DNA of 64,000 bases from Algoriphagus oliviformis (GCF_017254915.1 NZ_JAFKCT010000008.1:186001-250000); one strand, 5' to 3'. Numbered from the stretch's first letter, positions 17,031-26,163 are shown. A program made the numbers and translations. The notes: generated from the letters alone by a model not told the origin.

Positions 17031-19295
17031 ATGACAACCGTAAACACAAAACTCAACAGGAGATCGTTCTTGAAGGTGTCTGCGCTGGCAGGCGGAGGCA
17101 TGGTACTGAGTTTCAGCTGGCTGGCAGGATGCAAGCCTGCGGCAAAAGAGGAACTCTTGGCCATGCCCAAGGAATGGTTTGAACTGAACAGCTACATCAA
17201 AATCGGCGACAACGGCGTGGTCACGCTCATGTCCGCCAACCCGGAATTTGGCTCCAACGTCAAGACTTCCATGCCCATGATCCTAGCCGAAGAGCTGGAC
17301 GTGGACTGGAAAAACGTCCTCGTGGAGCAGGCAGACTTCTACCCCGAGCGCTTCGACCGTCAGTTTACCGGCGGTAGCCAAGGGATTCGCCAAGGCTGGA
17401 AGCCGCTCCGCACCGCAGGTGCCACCGCGCGTCAGATGCTGGTGCTCGCCGCTGCCAAAACCTGGAACGTCCCCGCTGGTGAAATCACCACTACAGCGGG
17501 AACCCTCGAGCACAAAGCCTCTGGCAAAAAAGCCGGATACGGGGAAATGGCTTCCGCCGCCGCGACCCTAGAGGTACCGGAGGAAGTGGCTTTGAAAGAG
17601 GTCAAAGACTTCCAGATCATCGGCAACTCCAAAAAGAACGTGGACGGTCAGAAAATCGTGACAGGCAAGCCACTTTTCGCCCTCGACCACAAAGTAGAGG
17701 GCATGAAATACGCCGCCATCGTACATCCGCCTGCTTTCGGGATGAAGTTGAAATCATTCGACAAAAGCTCGGTAAGCGGCATGACTGGCATCCAGGATGT
17801 CTTTTCCATTTCCATTTTCAAAGATGACTATCAGCGCAATTTCTTTGACACTACCACCTTCCCAGAAATCATCGCTATTGTGGGCAATTCGACCTGGGAA
17901 GTGATGCAGGCAAAAAAGGCCTTGACAGTAGAATGGGAAAACGCGCCAGAATCCAACTTCCAAATGGCCGGCTGGGGAGGAAACACCTCCACTGTGACGG
18001 TTCCGGCTGGACTGGAAAATTCGGCTAGGCACAAAGAGCGCATGGCTGAGTATGTCCATAAATCGGGCAACGTAATCCGCAGGGATGGAGACCCCGAAGG
18101 AGCTTTCAAAAAAGCCGCCAAGGTATTGGAGCGAACCTATTCCGCACCGTTTTTGGCACACAATACCATGGAGCCCATGAATAGCTTCGCGGATGTCAAG
18201 GGCGACAAAGCCGTCGTGTATGGCCCAACCCAAGCTCCGGAATCCATCATGGGAACGCTCGTTCAAGCCTTGGGAATTCCCAAAGAAAACATCCAAATCA
18301 ATCTTGCCCGCATGGGTGGAGGTTTTGGAAGACGTGCTTATAGCCACCACATGGTCGAGGCAGCTCTGATCTCCCAGCAGATCCAAGCTCCTGTAAAGAT
18401 GGTCTATACCCGGGAAGACGACATGACCGCAGGTGTTTATCGTCCCACTTATTCAGCAACCTATCGGGCTGCTCTGGATGAAAACAACAATCTGCTGGCC
18501 TTTCATGTAAGAGCGGGTGGGATTCCCGAGACTCCGCTGCATGCAAATAGATTCCCCGCCGGAGCCATTGACAACTACTTGGCAGAGGGCTGGGATATCC
18601 CTTCCAACATTACCATCGGAGCATTTCGCGCTCCACGCTCCAACTTCATTGCCGGAGCCGAGCAAAGCTTCCTTGACGAGCTGGCGGAGGAAATGGGCAA
18701 AGACCCCATCGAGTTTCGTTTGGAATTGCTCAAAAGAGCGGAGACTAATCCCGTGGGCGAAAACAACGACTACGTGCCTTCCCGCTACGCCGGGGTCTTG
18801 GAGCTCGTGCGTGAAAAGTCCAAGTGGAACGCTCCCCAACCCAATGTGAGCCGGGGCGTGTCGGCCTACTTCTGCCACAACTCCTACGTGGCCGAGGTCG
18901 TGGATACCGTGATCAAAGACAACCAGCCAGTAGTGGAAGCCGTCTATGCGGCTGTAGACTGCGGCGTGGTGGTCAATCCTGATGCTGCTGCCAACATGGG
19001 CGAAGGCGCGATTGTGGATGGGATTGGCAATGCCTTCTTTGGGGAAATGGCCTTCGAAAATGGTAAGCCAACCAAGACCAACTTTGACAAATACCGTATG
19101 ATCCGCCACCGCGAGGCTCCCAAAAAGATCGAGGTACACTTCGTCGACAACGGAGAAGAACCGACCGGACTGGGCGAACCGCTCTTCCCGCCGGTGTTCG
19201 CAGCAGTAGCCAATTCGCTCTACAAAGCCACGGGCAAGCGCTATTACGAGCAGCCCTTCGCTCCGCAGCTGGAGATGCAGAATCTGAAAATGTAA
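17031..19295 (+). CDS. Tat-exported xanthine-dehydrogenase-family molybdopterin-binding subunit (IorB-like), copy 2
   Basis: 754 residues. It has the same twin-arginine signal style (NRRSFLKVSALAGGG, LAGCK) as copy 1 and parallels it along the whole length: TGKPLFALDH, MGGGFGRRAY, SFLDELAEEMGKDP, and the catalytic glutamate E716 in TGLGEPLFPP. The two copies have clearly diverged, so substrate ranges may differ while the small subunit is shared. A strong terminator at 19341-19365 ends the unit. No cytochrome c gene follows, so the electron acceptor is not encoded here. Confidence 0.92.
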   Translation: MTTVNTKLNRRSFLKVSALAGGGMVLSFSWLAGCKPAAKEELLAMPKEWFELNSYIKIGDNGVVTLMSANPEFGSNVKTSMPMILAEELDVDWKNVLVEQADFYPERFDRQFTGGSQGIRQGWKPLRTAGATARQMLVLAAAKTWNVPAGEITTTAGTLEHKASGKKAGYGEMASAAATLEVPEEVALKEVKDFQIIGNSKKNVDGQKIVTGKPLFALDHKVEGMKYAAIVHPPAFGMKLKSFDKSSVSGMTGIQDVFSISIFKDDYQRNFFDTTTFPEIIAIVGNSTWEVMQAKKALTVEWENAPESNFQMAGWGGNTSTVTVPAGLENSARHKERMAEYVHKSGNVIRRDGDPEGAFKKAAKVLERTYSAPFLAHNTMEPMNSFADVKGDKAVVYGPTQAPESIMGTLVQALGIPKENIQINLARMGGGFGRRAYSHHMVEAALISQQIQAPVKMVYTREDDMTAGVYRPTYSATYRAALDENNNLLAFHVRAGGIPETPLHANRFPAGAIDNYLAEGWDIPSNITIGAFRAPRSNFIAGAEQSFLDELAEEMGKDPIEFRLELLKRAETNPVGENNDYVPSRYAGVLELVREKSKWNAPQPNVSRGVSAYFCHNSYVAEVVDTVIKDNQPVVEAVYAAVDCGVVVNPDAAANMGEGAIVDGIGNAFFGEMAFENGKPTKTNFDKYRMIRHREAPKKIEVHFVDNGEEPTGLGEPLFPPVFAAVANSLYKATGKRYYEQPFAPQLEMQNLKM

Positions 19296-19340
19296 TGGTT
19301 GAGGTTTTCATAACCTCGAAGGTTTGATCCTAAAACACCG

Positions 19341-19365
19341 AAGCCCGGAAATTTCCGGGCTTTTT
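19341..19365 (+). terminator. Terminator after the molybdenum hydroxylase genes
   Basis: AAGCCCGGAAATTTCCGGGCTTTTT: a near-perfect GC-rich hairpin followed by T5, 45 bp after the copy 2 stop codon. Confidence 0.85.
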
Positions 19366-19379
19366 GGTTGTTAAGCTTT

Positions 19380-20189
19380 TTTGCTCACCACTGAGGGCAC
19401 GGAGAGAAAGGCATTGCGTGAGAAAAAAGCCCGATAGAATTTTTCCACCGCCAAGATCACGATGTACGCGAAGTCTGCGCAAAGAAATCGGGAGTTCCTG
19501 GGCGAAGCCCTTTTGCGTCCGTCGCGTACTTTGCGGCCAGAATTTCTCCTGCGATCTTTTTTACCACTGAGTTCACAGAGGAATGGGAGAAAGCTTCGCG
19601 CCTTGGCGTCTTTGCGAGAGCTCTTTTCTCGCGGAGACGGAGAGCCGCAAAGAATTCAGAAAATGCCCTCCTTCTATAGAAGCATCCTAAGGAATAACCG
19701 GATAGATCAAAAAACCGAACCCTCCTTATTTCTCCCGCTCTCTGTGGTGAAAAATCAAACAAGAAAGTTTTATCACGGAGATCACGGAGAGAAAGGAGTT
19801 TTCGCAGAGACTTTTGTTGGCCACAAAGGCTCAAAGTCGAAAGGGTTTGCAATTCTTTTTCTCCAGAAGCTGGACTTTGTCGAGTAATCATCTGTGCATC
19901 TGTGGCATTTCAAGGCGCTTCGCTTGATTTTACCACGGAGGCGCTGAGGTCACAGAGTTTCCGCAGAGAAGTGATGGCCACAAAGGCTCAAAGTCGAAAG
20001 GGTTTGCAATTCTTTTTCTCCAGGAGCCGGATTTCGTCGAGTAATCATCTGTGCATCTGCGGCATTCTAAAACGCTTCGCCTGATTTCATCCCTGAGTCG
20101 TCAAAAAAGCTTTCTCACCCAACCCTCTGCGGACTCTCTGTGGAAAAAAGTACCACTGCGGCATTTATCCGGAAGCCGCAAAAATAGAA
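19380..20189. repeat. Gene-free region of degenerate ACCACTGAG/CACGGAG repeats
   Basis: About 800 bp made of decayed short repeats of the CCACGGAG, CAAAGGCTC and CTGTGCATCTGTGGCAT kinds. Within it a block of about 110 bp is present twice, at 19819-19930 and 19976-20088, offset by 157 bp; copies share GGCTCAAAGTCGAAAGGG and GTAATCATCTGTGCATCTG. Open frames here are short, lack family features and follow the repeats, so none is accepted as a gene. The same repeat family recurs at 59.9-60.9 kb and 62.08-62.27 kb. Confidence 0.75.
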
Positions 20190-20981
20190 TCACATCTTTT
20201 TCATCTTCTTCACGATCAAATCCACCGCCATTTTGGGGTTGAAGCGATAGAGGTAATCCAGCATCGTAGCGTCTTTTCCCACCAGGACCCGGTATTTGTT
20301 TCGCTCAATGCCGTCGATCATGATGGCGGCGGCCTTCTCGGCGGAAAGAATCTTCGAACCGGCCTCCGCAGCAGTAGCTGAACCGGGGGACTGCACGTCC
20401 GAGTTCTTCATGATGTTCGTGTTCACGGCTCCGGGATGGATGACGGTGACGCCGACAGTCGTTCCTTTGAGTTCGGAGTAAAGGCCCTCGGTCAGGATCT
20501 TGACCGCGGCCTTGGAAGCGCTGTAGAAGGTCTGCCCCGGAAAAGGAATGAATCCGCCCATGCTCGACACGTTGGCGATGTGGGCTTCGGGCCGCTTGAG
20601 CAGCTCCGGCAAAAAGGCCTTGACCATGTACAGCGTCCCGTAAAAATTCACATTCATGACCTGTTCTATCACGGCATAGTCCAGATCTTTCACATCCACA
20701 AAGGGCTGGATAATACCCGCATTGTTGATGATTCCATCGACTGCGCCGTGGCTGGCGATGACTTCCGCGGGAAGTTGGTTGACTGTATCCCGATCCGTGA
20801 TATTGACCACATGGAGCGACACCTGGTCCTTTCCAGCCAGGCTTGCGGTCTCTTGTAGCCCTTCCTCCTGGATATCTACCAGGGCTACCTTGGCTCCTTT
20901 TTGAACCAGCTGAATGGAAAGCTCTCGGCCCATTCCACTGCCTGCCCCGGTGACGACGATGACTTTGTTAGTTACTTTCAT
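20190..20981 (-). CDS. Short-chain dehydrogenase/reductase
   Basis: 263 residues with the classical SDR pattern: TGAGSGMG nucleotide loop at 11-18, NNAG near 86-89, catalytic serine in NVSSMGG and the YSASK tetrad near 152-156. It oxidises or reduces an alcohol/carbonyl with NAD(P)(H). Substrate unknown. The start is 13 bp downstream of the large secreted hydrolase, same strand, so the two are probably one operon. Cytoplasmic, no signal peptide. Confidence 0.93.
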   Translation of the reverse strand: MKVTNKVIVVTGAGSGMGRELSIQLVQKGAKVALVDIQEEGLQETASLAGKDQVSLHVVNITDRDTVNQLPAEVIASHGAVDGIINNAGIIQPFVDVKDLDYAVIEQVMNVNFYGTLYMVKAFLPELLKRPEAHIANVSSMGGFIPFPGQTFYSASKAAVKILTEGLYSELKGTTVGVTVIHPGAVNTNIMKNSDVQSPGSATAAEAGSKILSAEKAAAIMIDGIERNKYRVLVGKDATMLDYLYRFNPKMAVDLIVKKMKKM

Positions 20982-20994
20982 AGCTGTAAAACAC

Positions 20995-23112
20995 TTATTC
21001 CTTCACGGTGACTTTGACCCGATCCAAATTCAATATTCTGGTAAACGGAGTCTGGACATCTCCCTCCCGTTGGGTGGCAATCCTCAGCGAAGGATAGTAC
21101 GTTCCGGACTTTTCAAACAGGTGGTTAAATGTCAAAGTGACCTCAGATCCATCCGAGGAAATCTTTGCCGTACTTAGCTCAATTTCATTTTTGAATTCTC
21201 CGGACCCGTCAAAATCCCAGGCTGCATAGACCAGTTTCCCCGCATTTTTGGGAATTTCCACTTTGGCCACAAACACCAAAGGCTCTCCTTTCGAGATACC
21301 CGTATGATCGTTTCCGTTTACCGTGGCATGAACAGTAGCTTGAATCCCAGCCCGCTCTGAGGCATTTTCGGGAATATTTACCTGACCTCCGTTCACGACT
21401 TCGTAGGCTGTGCTGGGAGCTGGGGAAACTCCCTTTTCCACCCACTGGCTAAGATCTCTCAAGGCTTGCTGAAGGACGCCCAAATAGCTCACCACTCTAG
21501 TGTTGTCATCCAATTGCCCGGACGCATCTCCATGAATCGCATGATCGGTGTACCAAAGGCGGAAATGATCCTGAGCTTTTTCACCCAAATGCTCCTTCAC
21601 CCGATCATGATACCAAGCCTGCTGCCAAGGGTATGCTTCCCGATCCCAGAGGGAACCCAAAAGGATCATTTTCCCCTCAAACTTTCCTGTAGGAATCGAT
21701 CCGGCGGCTCCCCTAGTGAAAAGGGGGCCAATCAGAAACGGACGTTGGGGATAAATCGGCTGGCCATCTTCTCCCCTGAATTGATCCCAAGCGGTGTATT
21801 CCGAACCCGGTACCTGATGTCGATGGTAGGTTTGAACCGCCAGGAAATTGGAATTGTCCACTTGCACTTGATCGCCTGTTTTGATTTTGAAAAGCGTCGC
21901 GGGGGAGTTGGTTGGGCCGAGCACGACTTTGTTGCCGATCACATCCGTGATCTGAAGTACTACCCCATCAGCTTCACCGCTTTGGATGATCAAGTCTCCG
22001 CCCAAAAAGCCCACATCGGGCAGGGAATCCTCCAGTTCAAAGGCCACGGGCATCCCTCCTGCCTCTCCTCCCATGCTTTTCCAAGCAAGATCCGCACTTC
22101 CCCGATCAGCTTCCGAGATAGGTTCCTTGATCCCAAGGGAAATGGCCTTTTCCAAACCAATGGAAGCTTTGATTTTGGATTTTGCCTGAATTCTGGCTTT
22201 TCGCAAGGACTCGGGAGGATTGGCTCCCAAATAGCCTGGAGTGTTCCAAAAGTCCTTTTCGAAATACCCCTTGTCCGCCATGACCACGCCTTGGTACAAA
22301 ACCAAAAAGCCATGAATCCCCATTTCCTTGTATCCATACCAGGATTGGAGCGGGAAACCCATCTGGGTAGCTTCCAAAAGCGCAGCTTTTTCCTCCTCAT
22401 TCAATCCCTGATAGGGATCCCCTGAGCCTCCCGGCTCCATTGCCGCCACGATCTGCGGAAACTTGTCTTTCAAGACCCGCATGGCGTGCATGCGGATGGT
22501 AAAGGAATTGGGGATAGCCATCGGCGAACCCATCACATAAGGCACCGCTCCATCCCATACGCATTTCGTATTTTCTATTCCACCCACCGTGCGGTAAGCT
22601 CCTCCACTCCCCCCAAAAGAATATCCAAAGGGTCTTTCACCTCCATAGAATTCCTGGGCCACCTTTCTCGAAAACTGAGCCGACGCGGCATTTGCCCGAT
22701 AGGCTCCGATGGTGGCATCGTTGGCTTGGGGATTGGAAAAATCCGTCCGTCCTCCGCCGTTGGTTTCCACAAAATAGGCCCCACTGGCGATTGAAAAGCC
22801 AATCATGTCCTCCTCTCCTTTTTTGCCCTGACTGAGATTTTCATTGTCCGGGAAGGGAGTGATGTATTGGAAAAACCTTCCTTGATAGTGCTCTTCCGGG
22901 GGAAAATAAAAAGAAAACCGGGTCTCAGTTCCCTCAAATCCTCCATGAACATAGCGATGGCGTACCGGCTGATCCCTCCTCTCATCAATATCGATATAGG
23001 GATGAAGAAATACCGAATCCACTTGGGAAACAGTCTCTGGAGTCTGGGCAAAGCCCATCCCCACAAGCGCAGACAGGGCTAAGGAAAGGAGTATTTTGGG
23101 TAGCTGTCTCAT
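20995..23112 (-). CDS. Large secreted protein, putative alpha/beta-hydrolase with C-terminal PKD-like domain
   Basis: 705 residues. Residues 1-22 are a Sec signal peptide (ALVGMGFAQ). Near 160 the sequence GYSFGGSGGAYR looks like a nucleophile elbow (GxSxGG), and HAIHGD near 540 may hold the catalytic histidine, as in tannase/feruloyl-esterase-like folds. The last 110 residues contain AAWDFDGSGEF and HLFEKSGTYYPSL, typical of a PKD-type beta-sandwich. No single named family was recognised with confidence. Genomic context is an SDR downstream and a divergent glycosidase, so a role in breaking down an esterified plant-type polymer is possible but unproven. Confidence 0.6.
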   Translation of the reverse strand: MRQLPKILLSLALSALVGMGFAQTPETVSQVDSVFLHPYIDIDERRDQPVRHRYVHGGFEGTETRFSFYFPPEEHYQGRFFQYITPFPDNENLSQGKKGEEDMIGFSIASGAYFVETNGGGRTDFSNPQANDATIGAYRANAASAQFSRKVAQEFYGGERPFGYSFGGSGGAYRTVGGIENTKCVWDGAVPYVMGSPMAIPNSFTIRMHAMRVLKDKFPQIVAAMEPGGSGDPYQGLNEEEKAALLEATQMGFPLQSWYGYKEMGIHGFLVLYQGVVMADKGYFEKDFWNTPGYLGANPPESLRKARIQAKSKIKASIGLEKAISLGIKEPISEADRGSADLAWKSMGGEAGGMPVAFELEDSLPDVGFLGGDLIIQSGEADGVVLQITDVIGNKVVLGPTNSPATLFKIKTGDQVQVDNSNFLAVQTYHRHQVPGSEYTAWDQFRGEDGQPIYPQRPFLIGPLFTRGAAGSIPTGKFEGKMILLGSLWDREAYPWQQAWYHDRVKEHLGEKAQDHFRLWYTDHAIHGDASGQLDDNTRVVSYLGVLQQALRDLSQWVEKGVSPAPSTAYEVVNGGQVNIPENASERAGIQATVHATVNGNDHTGISKGEPLVFVAKVEIPKNAGKLVYAAWDFDGSGEFKNEIELSTAKISSDGSEVTLTFNHLFEKSGTYYPSLRIATQREGDVQTPFTRILNLDRVKVTVKE

Positions 23113-23197
23113 GATTTGGCAGGTCTTGTTGGGTGAAACAATGGGAATAGGGATTCGCTTTTTGATCTGATAAGCGGCACCGGCAAAATCCTAGAAA

Positions 23198-23226
23198 CCA
23201 AAGGCGGCCAATCCGACCGCCTTTGG
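23198..23226 (-). terminator. Hairpin after the small secreted protein gene
   Basis: CCAAAGGCGG and CCGCCTTTGG form a perfect 10-bp stem (23198-23207 with 23217-23226). On the minus strand it lies 30 bp after the stop of the 126-residue gene and is followed by a weak T-rich stretch. It probably separates that gene from the hydrolase gene. Confidence 0.6.
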
Positions 23227-23255
23227 CTTCCTGGATGACAGTCAAAAACAACCGA

Positions 23256-23636
23256 TCAGGGCTTCCCCAGACGCTTGGCCTTCGCCGTAAACATTCCCAT
23301 CAGGGTTCCTTCGAGGTTGTTGACGTCTTTCTTTTTCAGGTCGATATTGACATCAGTACCTTCTGCGAAAAAGAGAATGGAGATACTGTCAGGATTTTCG
23401 ATGACCTGCTCGATAGTCATTTTTGGAGCCGAAGGGTTGTTGGCGTCAGACAGTACGCCGGTCAGTTTGCCGTTGGTTCGGGTGAGCGTGGTTTTCAGCT
23501 TTGCATCGCCATTGGGAGTGTCAAAGACCGAGATTTCCCAAGCCCCCGCAAAGAAGTCTTTGGGCGCGGTCTGGGAGTAGCCCTGGAAAACCAATCCCAG
23601 GAACAGGAGGACGATTACTACACTTGCTTTTTTCAT
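23256..23636 (-). CDS. Small secreted protein of unknown function
   Basis: 126 residues. Residues 1-22 are a signal peptide (FLGLVFQGYSQ). The mature part is beta-rich (DFFAGAWEISVFDTPNGDAKL, LTRTNGKLTGVLSD, NLEGTLMGMF) and resembles small lipocalin-like beta-barrels, in which a GxW near the start is common (GAWEIS). No exact family recognised. Followed by a hairpin terminator and 118 bp downstream of tetR on the same strand. Confidence 0.7.
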   Translation of the reverse strand: MKKASVVIVLLFLGLVFQGYSQTAPKDFFAGAWEISVFDTPNGDAKLKTTLTRTNGKLTGVLSDANNPSAPKMTIEQVIENPDSISILFFAEGTDVNIDLKKKDVNNLEGTLMGMFTAKAKRLGKP

Positions 23637-23754
23637 TTTTACTTTGGTTTAGGTTAGTTATTAATTGATTTACAAGTCTTTAAATTCTTAAAATAGACCA
23701 TTGAAAGTCGGTTAGCTCAGCCATACCTTCCTTGGGCTCTTGGGGATAGCGGAT

Positions 23755-24381
23755 CTACTTCAGCATAAATCCCGTCACCATTTCCAGGAAATTCGCCTTG
23801 TAGGTCGTCTTCATGAATTCGCTCAGTGACAATACCTGTTCGGTTCCCGGGATTTGTCCGAGCACATTCAACTGCTTGGACATCAGGTAGGGAAAAACCG
23901 TCTGGGACACCAGGATTAGCTGAAATTCCAAAGCGGAGATTTTTCGGATTTTTCCTGCGGCAAATTCCTCCTGCAGCATCGCTTCAAGCTGCAGGTGTAT
24001 TCCCGAGGAGTCCGGCAAGCCATTCTCGGGCTTAAGATTCTCGTTGAAATGCAACTCACTGAGGATAAACATGGGCAAGCCCGGATGCTCATCCATACCG
24101 GCGATCATTTCATCGTAATAGTTTTCCAGCCTCTTTTCAAAACTCAGGGAACGGTCCATCAGCAGCGCAATTCCGAAATCCCTGTACTGGCCAAACCTTT
24201 CATTGAAGATGTCCAGGAAGAGCTTGTCCTTGCTCTGGAAATAGTAATTCATCAAAGCCAGATTGACCCCGGCTTTTTCGGCGACTTTTCTTACGGTGGT
24301 TCCCTTCGAACCATATTTTTCAAAGAGAGCCAAAGCCGCTTCCTTGATTTTGGCTTCCGTCTGAAGGTCTTTGGTAATCAT
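23755..24381 (-). CDS. TetR-family transcriptional regulator
   Basis: 208 residues. The N-terminal helix-turn-helix is canonical: IKEAALALFEKYGSKGTTV, RKVAEKAGVNLALMNYYFQ, SKDKLFLDIFNERF. The remainder is a helical ligand-binding domain; the ligand is unknown. Divergent from the GH79-like gene with a 154-bp gap that holds two abutting palindromes at 24426-24453, the expected place for an autoregulatory operator. It probably controls the divergent glycosidase pair and possibly the minus-strand hydrolase genes. Confidence 0.93.
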   Translation of the reverse strand: MITKDLQTEAKIKEAALALFEKYGSKGTTVRKVAEKAGVNLALMNYYFQSKDKLFLDIFNERFGQYRDFGIALLMDRSLSFEKRLENYYDEMIAGMDEHPGLPMFILSELHFNENLKPENGLPDSSGIHLQLEAMLQEEFAAGKIRKISALEFQLILVSQTVFPYLMSKQLNVLGQIPGTEQVLSLSEFMKTTYKANFLEMVTGFMLK

Positions 24382-24425
24382 ATTGGATTGGATATTTCTG
24401 AATGATTCTGAAATGTAAACATTTT

Positions 24426-24453
24426 TTTAAACAGTTGTTTAAAACATCTGTTT
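24426..24453. promoter_or_regulatory. Double palindromic operator between tetR and the glycosidase
   Basis: Two abutting palindromes with the same half-site: TTTAAACA-GT-TGTTTAAA at 24426-24443 (perfect, 18 bp) and AAACA-TC-TGTTT at 24442-24453. Half-site AAACA/TGTTT with a 2-bp spacer is the usual shape of a TetR-family operator. They lie 45 bp upstream of the tetR start and just upstream of the -7 box at 24462, so the regulator could block both promoters. Confidence 0.8.
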
Positions 24454-24461
24454 AATTTCTT

Positions 24462-24469
24462 TAGATTTG
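24462..24469 (+). promoter_or_regulatory. -7 box TAGATTTG of the glycosidase promoter
   Basis: Exact match to the Bacteroidota -7 consensus TAnnTTTG, 66 bp upstream of the glycosidase ATG. The -33 region would fall inside the operator pair, a layout that suits repression. A TTG at 24435-24437 is the nearest -33 candidate, at slightly long spacing. Confidence 0.65.
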
Positions 24470-24535
24470 TTTGATACTGAAAATCAGTTCTTTTCAAAAA
24501 CAAGGAAAACATCATCAACAAACCCAAGCTTAGCC

Positions 24536-26053
24536 ATGCCTTTTATCTCGCCCAGCCTAATCAGCCAAGCCCTTTTGGCGCTCTCCTCTCTGTGGACCCC
24601 CAGTCCGGCGGCGCCCGAGGAGTCCATCCTCCACTTTTCCCAGCTCTCCCAGATTGCCGAAGTGGATGAGCGATACCAATCCGTGAATGTGGAAATGTGC
24701 GAGGTCGTCGGAGGGGAATTCTGGATCCCCTATCACCTGATCGACACTGCAAGGGTGAAAACCGAAGGGTTAGCAGCTCTGAAGCGAAAAATCGATCCGG
24801 TGGATTTGTACAATCCCAAACTGAGAAAACTAACCGAGGCCTTGGGGCCGATGTATATCCGGGTGAGCGGAACCTGGGCGAACACCACCTATTTTCAAAA
24901 CGACGACCAAACCAAGCTTTCCGAAGCTCCCGAAGGCTATGAGAACGTCCTCACCCGAAAAGAGTGGAAAGGAGTCATTGATTTCGTGAATTCTATGGAC
25001 AATGAGCTGGTCACTTCTTTCGCCATCAGCGAAGGGATGAGGGACGAAAACGGCAACTGGACCCCAGCTCAAATCCAACCTTTGGTAGAATATACCCATA
25101 GTATTGGAGGCAAAATTGCAGCGGCTGAAATGTTTAACGAACCCTCCCATGCCGAATATGGAGGCACTCCCAAGGGATATTCCCCTGTGAACTATGCGGA
25201 GGACTTCGTCGCATTCTCGGCTTTTGTACAAAGAGAAATTCCTGAAATGAAGATCATGGGCCCAGGATCGACTGGCGAAGGGGGAATATTGGGAGAAGTC
25301 CATGAAATGGCCACGGACAAGATCCTCAGCCAAAGTCAAAAACCCGAGTTTGAGATCTTCTCCTACCACTATTATGGAGGAGTATCCCAGCGCTGCCGGG
25401 GAGATCTGAGTCCAAAGGACGCTTTAGCTCCTGAATGGCTACAAAAAACAGAATTGGGATTGGAGTATTATGAAAACGCCCGAGACGAGTACCTTCCCAA
25501 CGCTCCTATCTGGCTGACCGAAACTGCTGAGGCTGCCTGTGGCGGAAATCCCTGGGCGGCGACTTACATTGACACCTTTCGATACCTGGAGCAGCTGGGC
25601 AGGCTGGCCAAAAAAGGGGTAAAAGTAGTCATGCACAACACGCTGGCAGCAAGTGAATATGCGCTATTGGAGCAATACACCTTCAATCCACGCCCCAACT
25701 ACTGGGCGGCCTGGATGTGGGCCAACCTGATGGGAATCAAAGTTTACCAGTCACCTTACCAAAAAGACGGACTTGACATTTTCGTCCACAGCCTTAAAAA
25801 CTCTGAAAAAGGACATGCGGTCATGATCGTCAATCCTTCGGAAAGCGCTTCCAGCATTCAGGTTTCGGCTCCTTCAAAGCAATACACCTTGTCCGCGGAT
25901 GAGCTATTGGGAAAAACCGTCAAGCTAAACGGCAAAGAGCTGAAGCTGAATGCAGATGATTCCCTTCCGGAACTGCAGGGAGTGTCCAAAGCAAAAGGTG
26001 TCCTGGAAATCCCTCCTCTGAGCATTGTTTTCCTTGCTGTGGAAGGGGAGTGA
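24536..26053 (+). CDS. Exported glycoside hydrolase, GH79-like (beta-glucuronidase/heparanase type)
   Basis: 505 residues from ATG 24536 with a hydrophobic, signal-like N-terminus. The (beta/alpha)8 part has YIRVSGTWANTTYFQ, a likely acid/base E202 in EMFNEPSHAE, FSYHYYGG, and a likely nucleophile E329 in WLTETAEAACGG. A C-terminal beta domain (from about 420, VMIVNPSESASSIQ, ending in LEIPPLSIVFLAV) is typical of clan-A retaining glycosidases. Family-level assignment to GH79 rests on these motifs and is moderately sure. It is first of a two-gene plus-strand unit controlled from the TetR operator. Confidence 0.75.
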   Translation: MPFISPSLISQALLALSSLWTPSPAAPEESILHFSQLSQIAEVDERYQSVNVEMCEVVGGEFWIPYHLIDTARVKTEGLAALKRKIDPVDLYNPKLRKLTEALGPMYIRVSGTWANTTYFQNDDQTKLSEAPEGYENVLTRKEWKGVIDFVNSMDNELVTSFAISEGMRDENGNWTPAQIQPLVEYTHSIGGKIAAAEMFNEPSHAEYGGTPKGYSPVNYAEDFVAFSAFVQREIPEMKIMGPGSTGEGGILGEVHEMATDKILSQSQKPEFEIFSYHYYGGVSQRCRGDLSPKDALAPEWLQKTELGLEYYENARDEYLPNAPIWLTETAEAACGGNPWAATYIDTFRYLEQLGRLAKKGVKVVMHNTLAASEYALLEQYTFNPRPNYWAAWMWANLMGIKVYQSPYQKDGLDIFVHSLKNSEKGHAVMIVNPSESASSIQVSAPSKQYTLSADELLGKTVKLNGKELKLNADDSLPELQGVSKAKGVLEIPPLSIVFLAVEGE

Positions 26054-26163
26054 TTTTGAAAACTAGCTGGAGATTCTTTTCTCAGGCTAATTCTTTCTTC
26101 TATTGTCTCATTTTAGAGATAATAGCCTTTTTATTTATATTGACCCGACTAAGCAATAAACCC

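Noticed and set aside
19380..20189. CRISPR array
   Set aside because: Repeats are long, degenerate and only twofold, with no short regular repeat-spacer pattern and no cas genes nearby.
26050..26163. 38-codon hydrophobic extension of the Sde182-like protein from a GTG
   Set aside because: A standard signal peptide starts at ATG 26164, so the extension would place a second hydrophobic leader in front of it.
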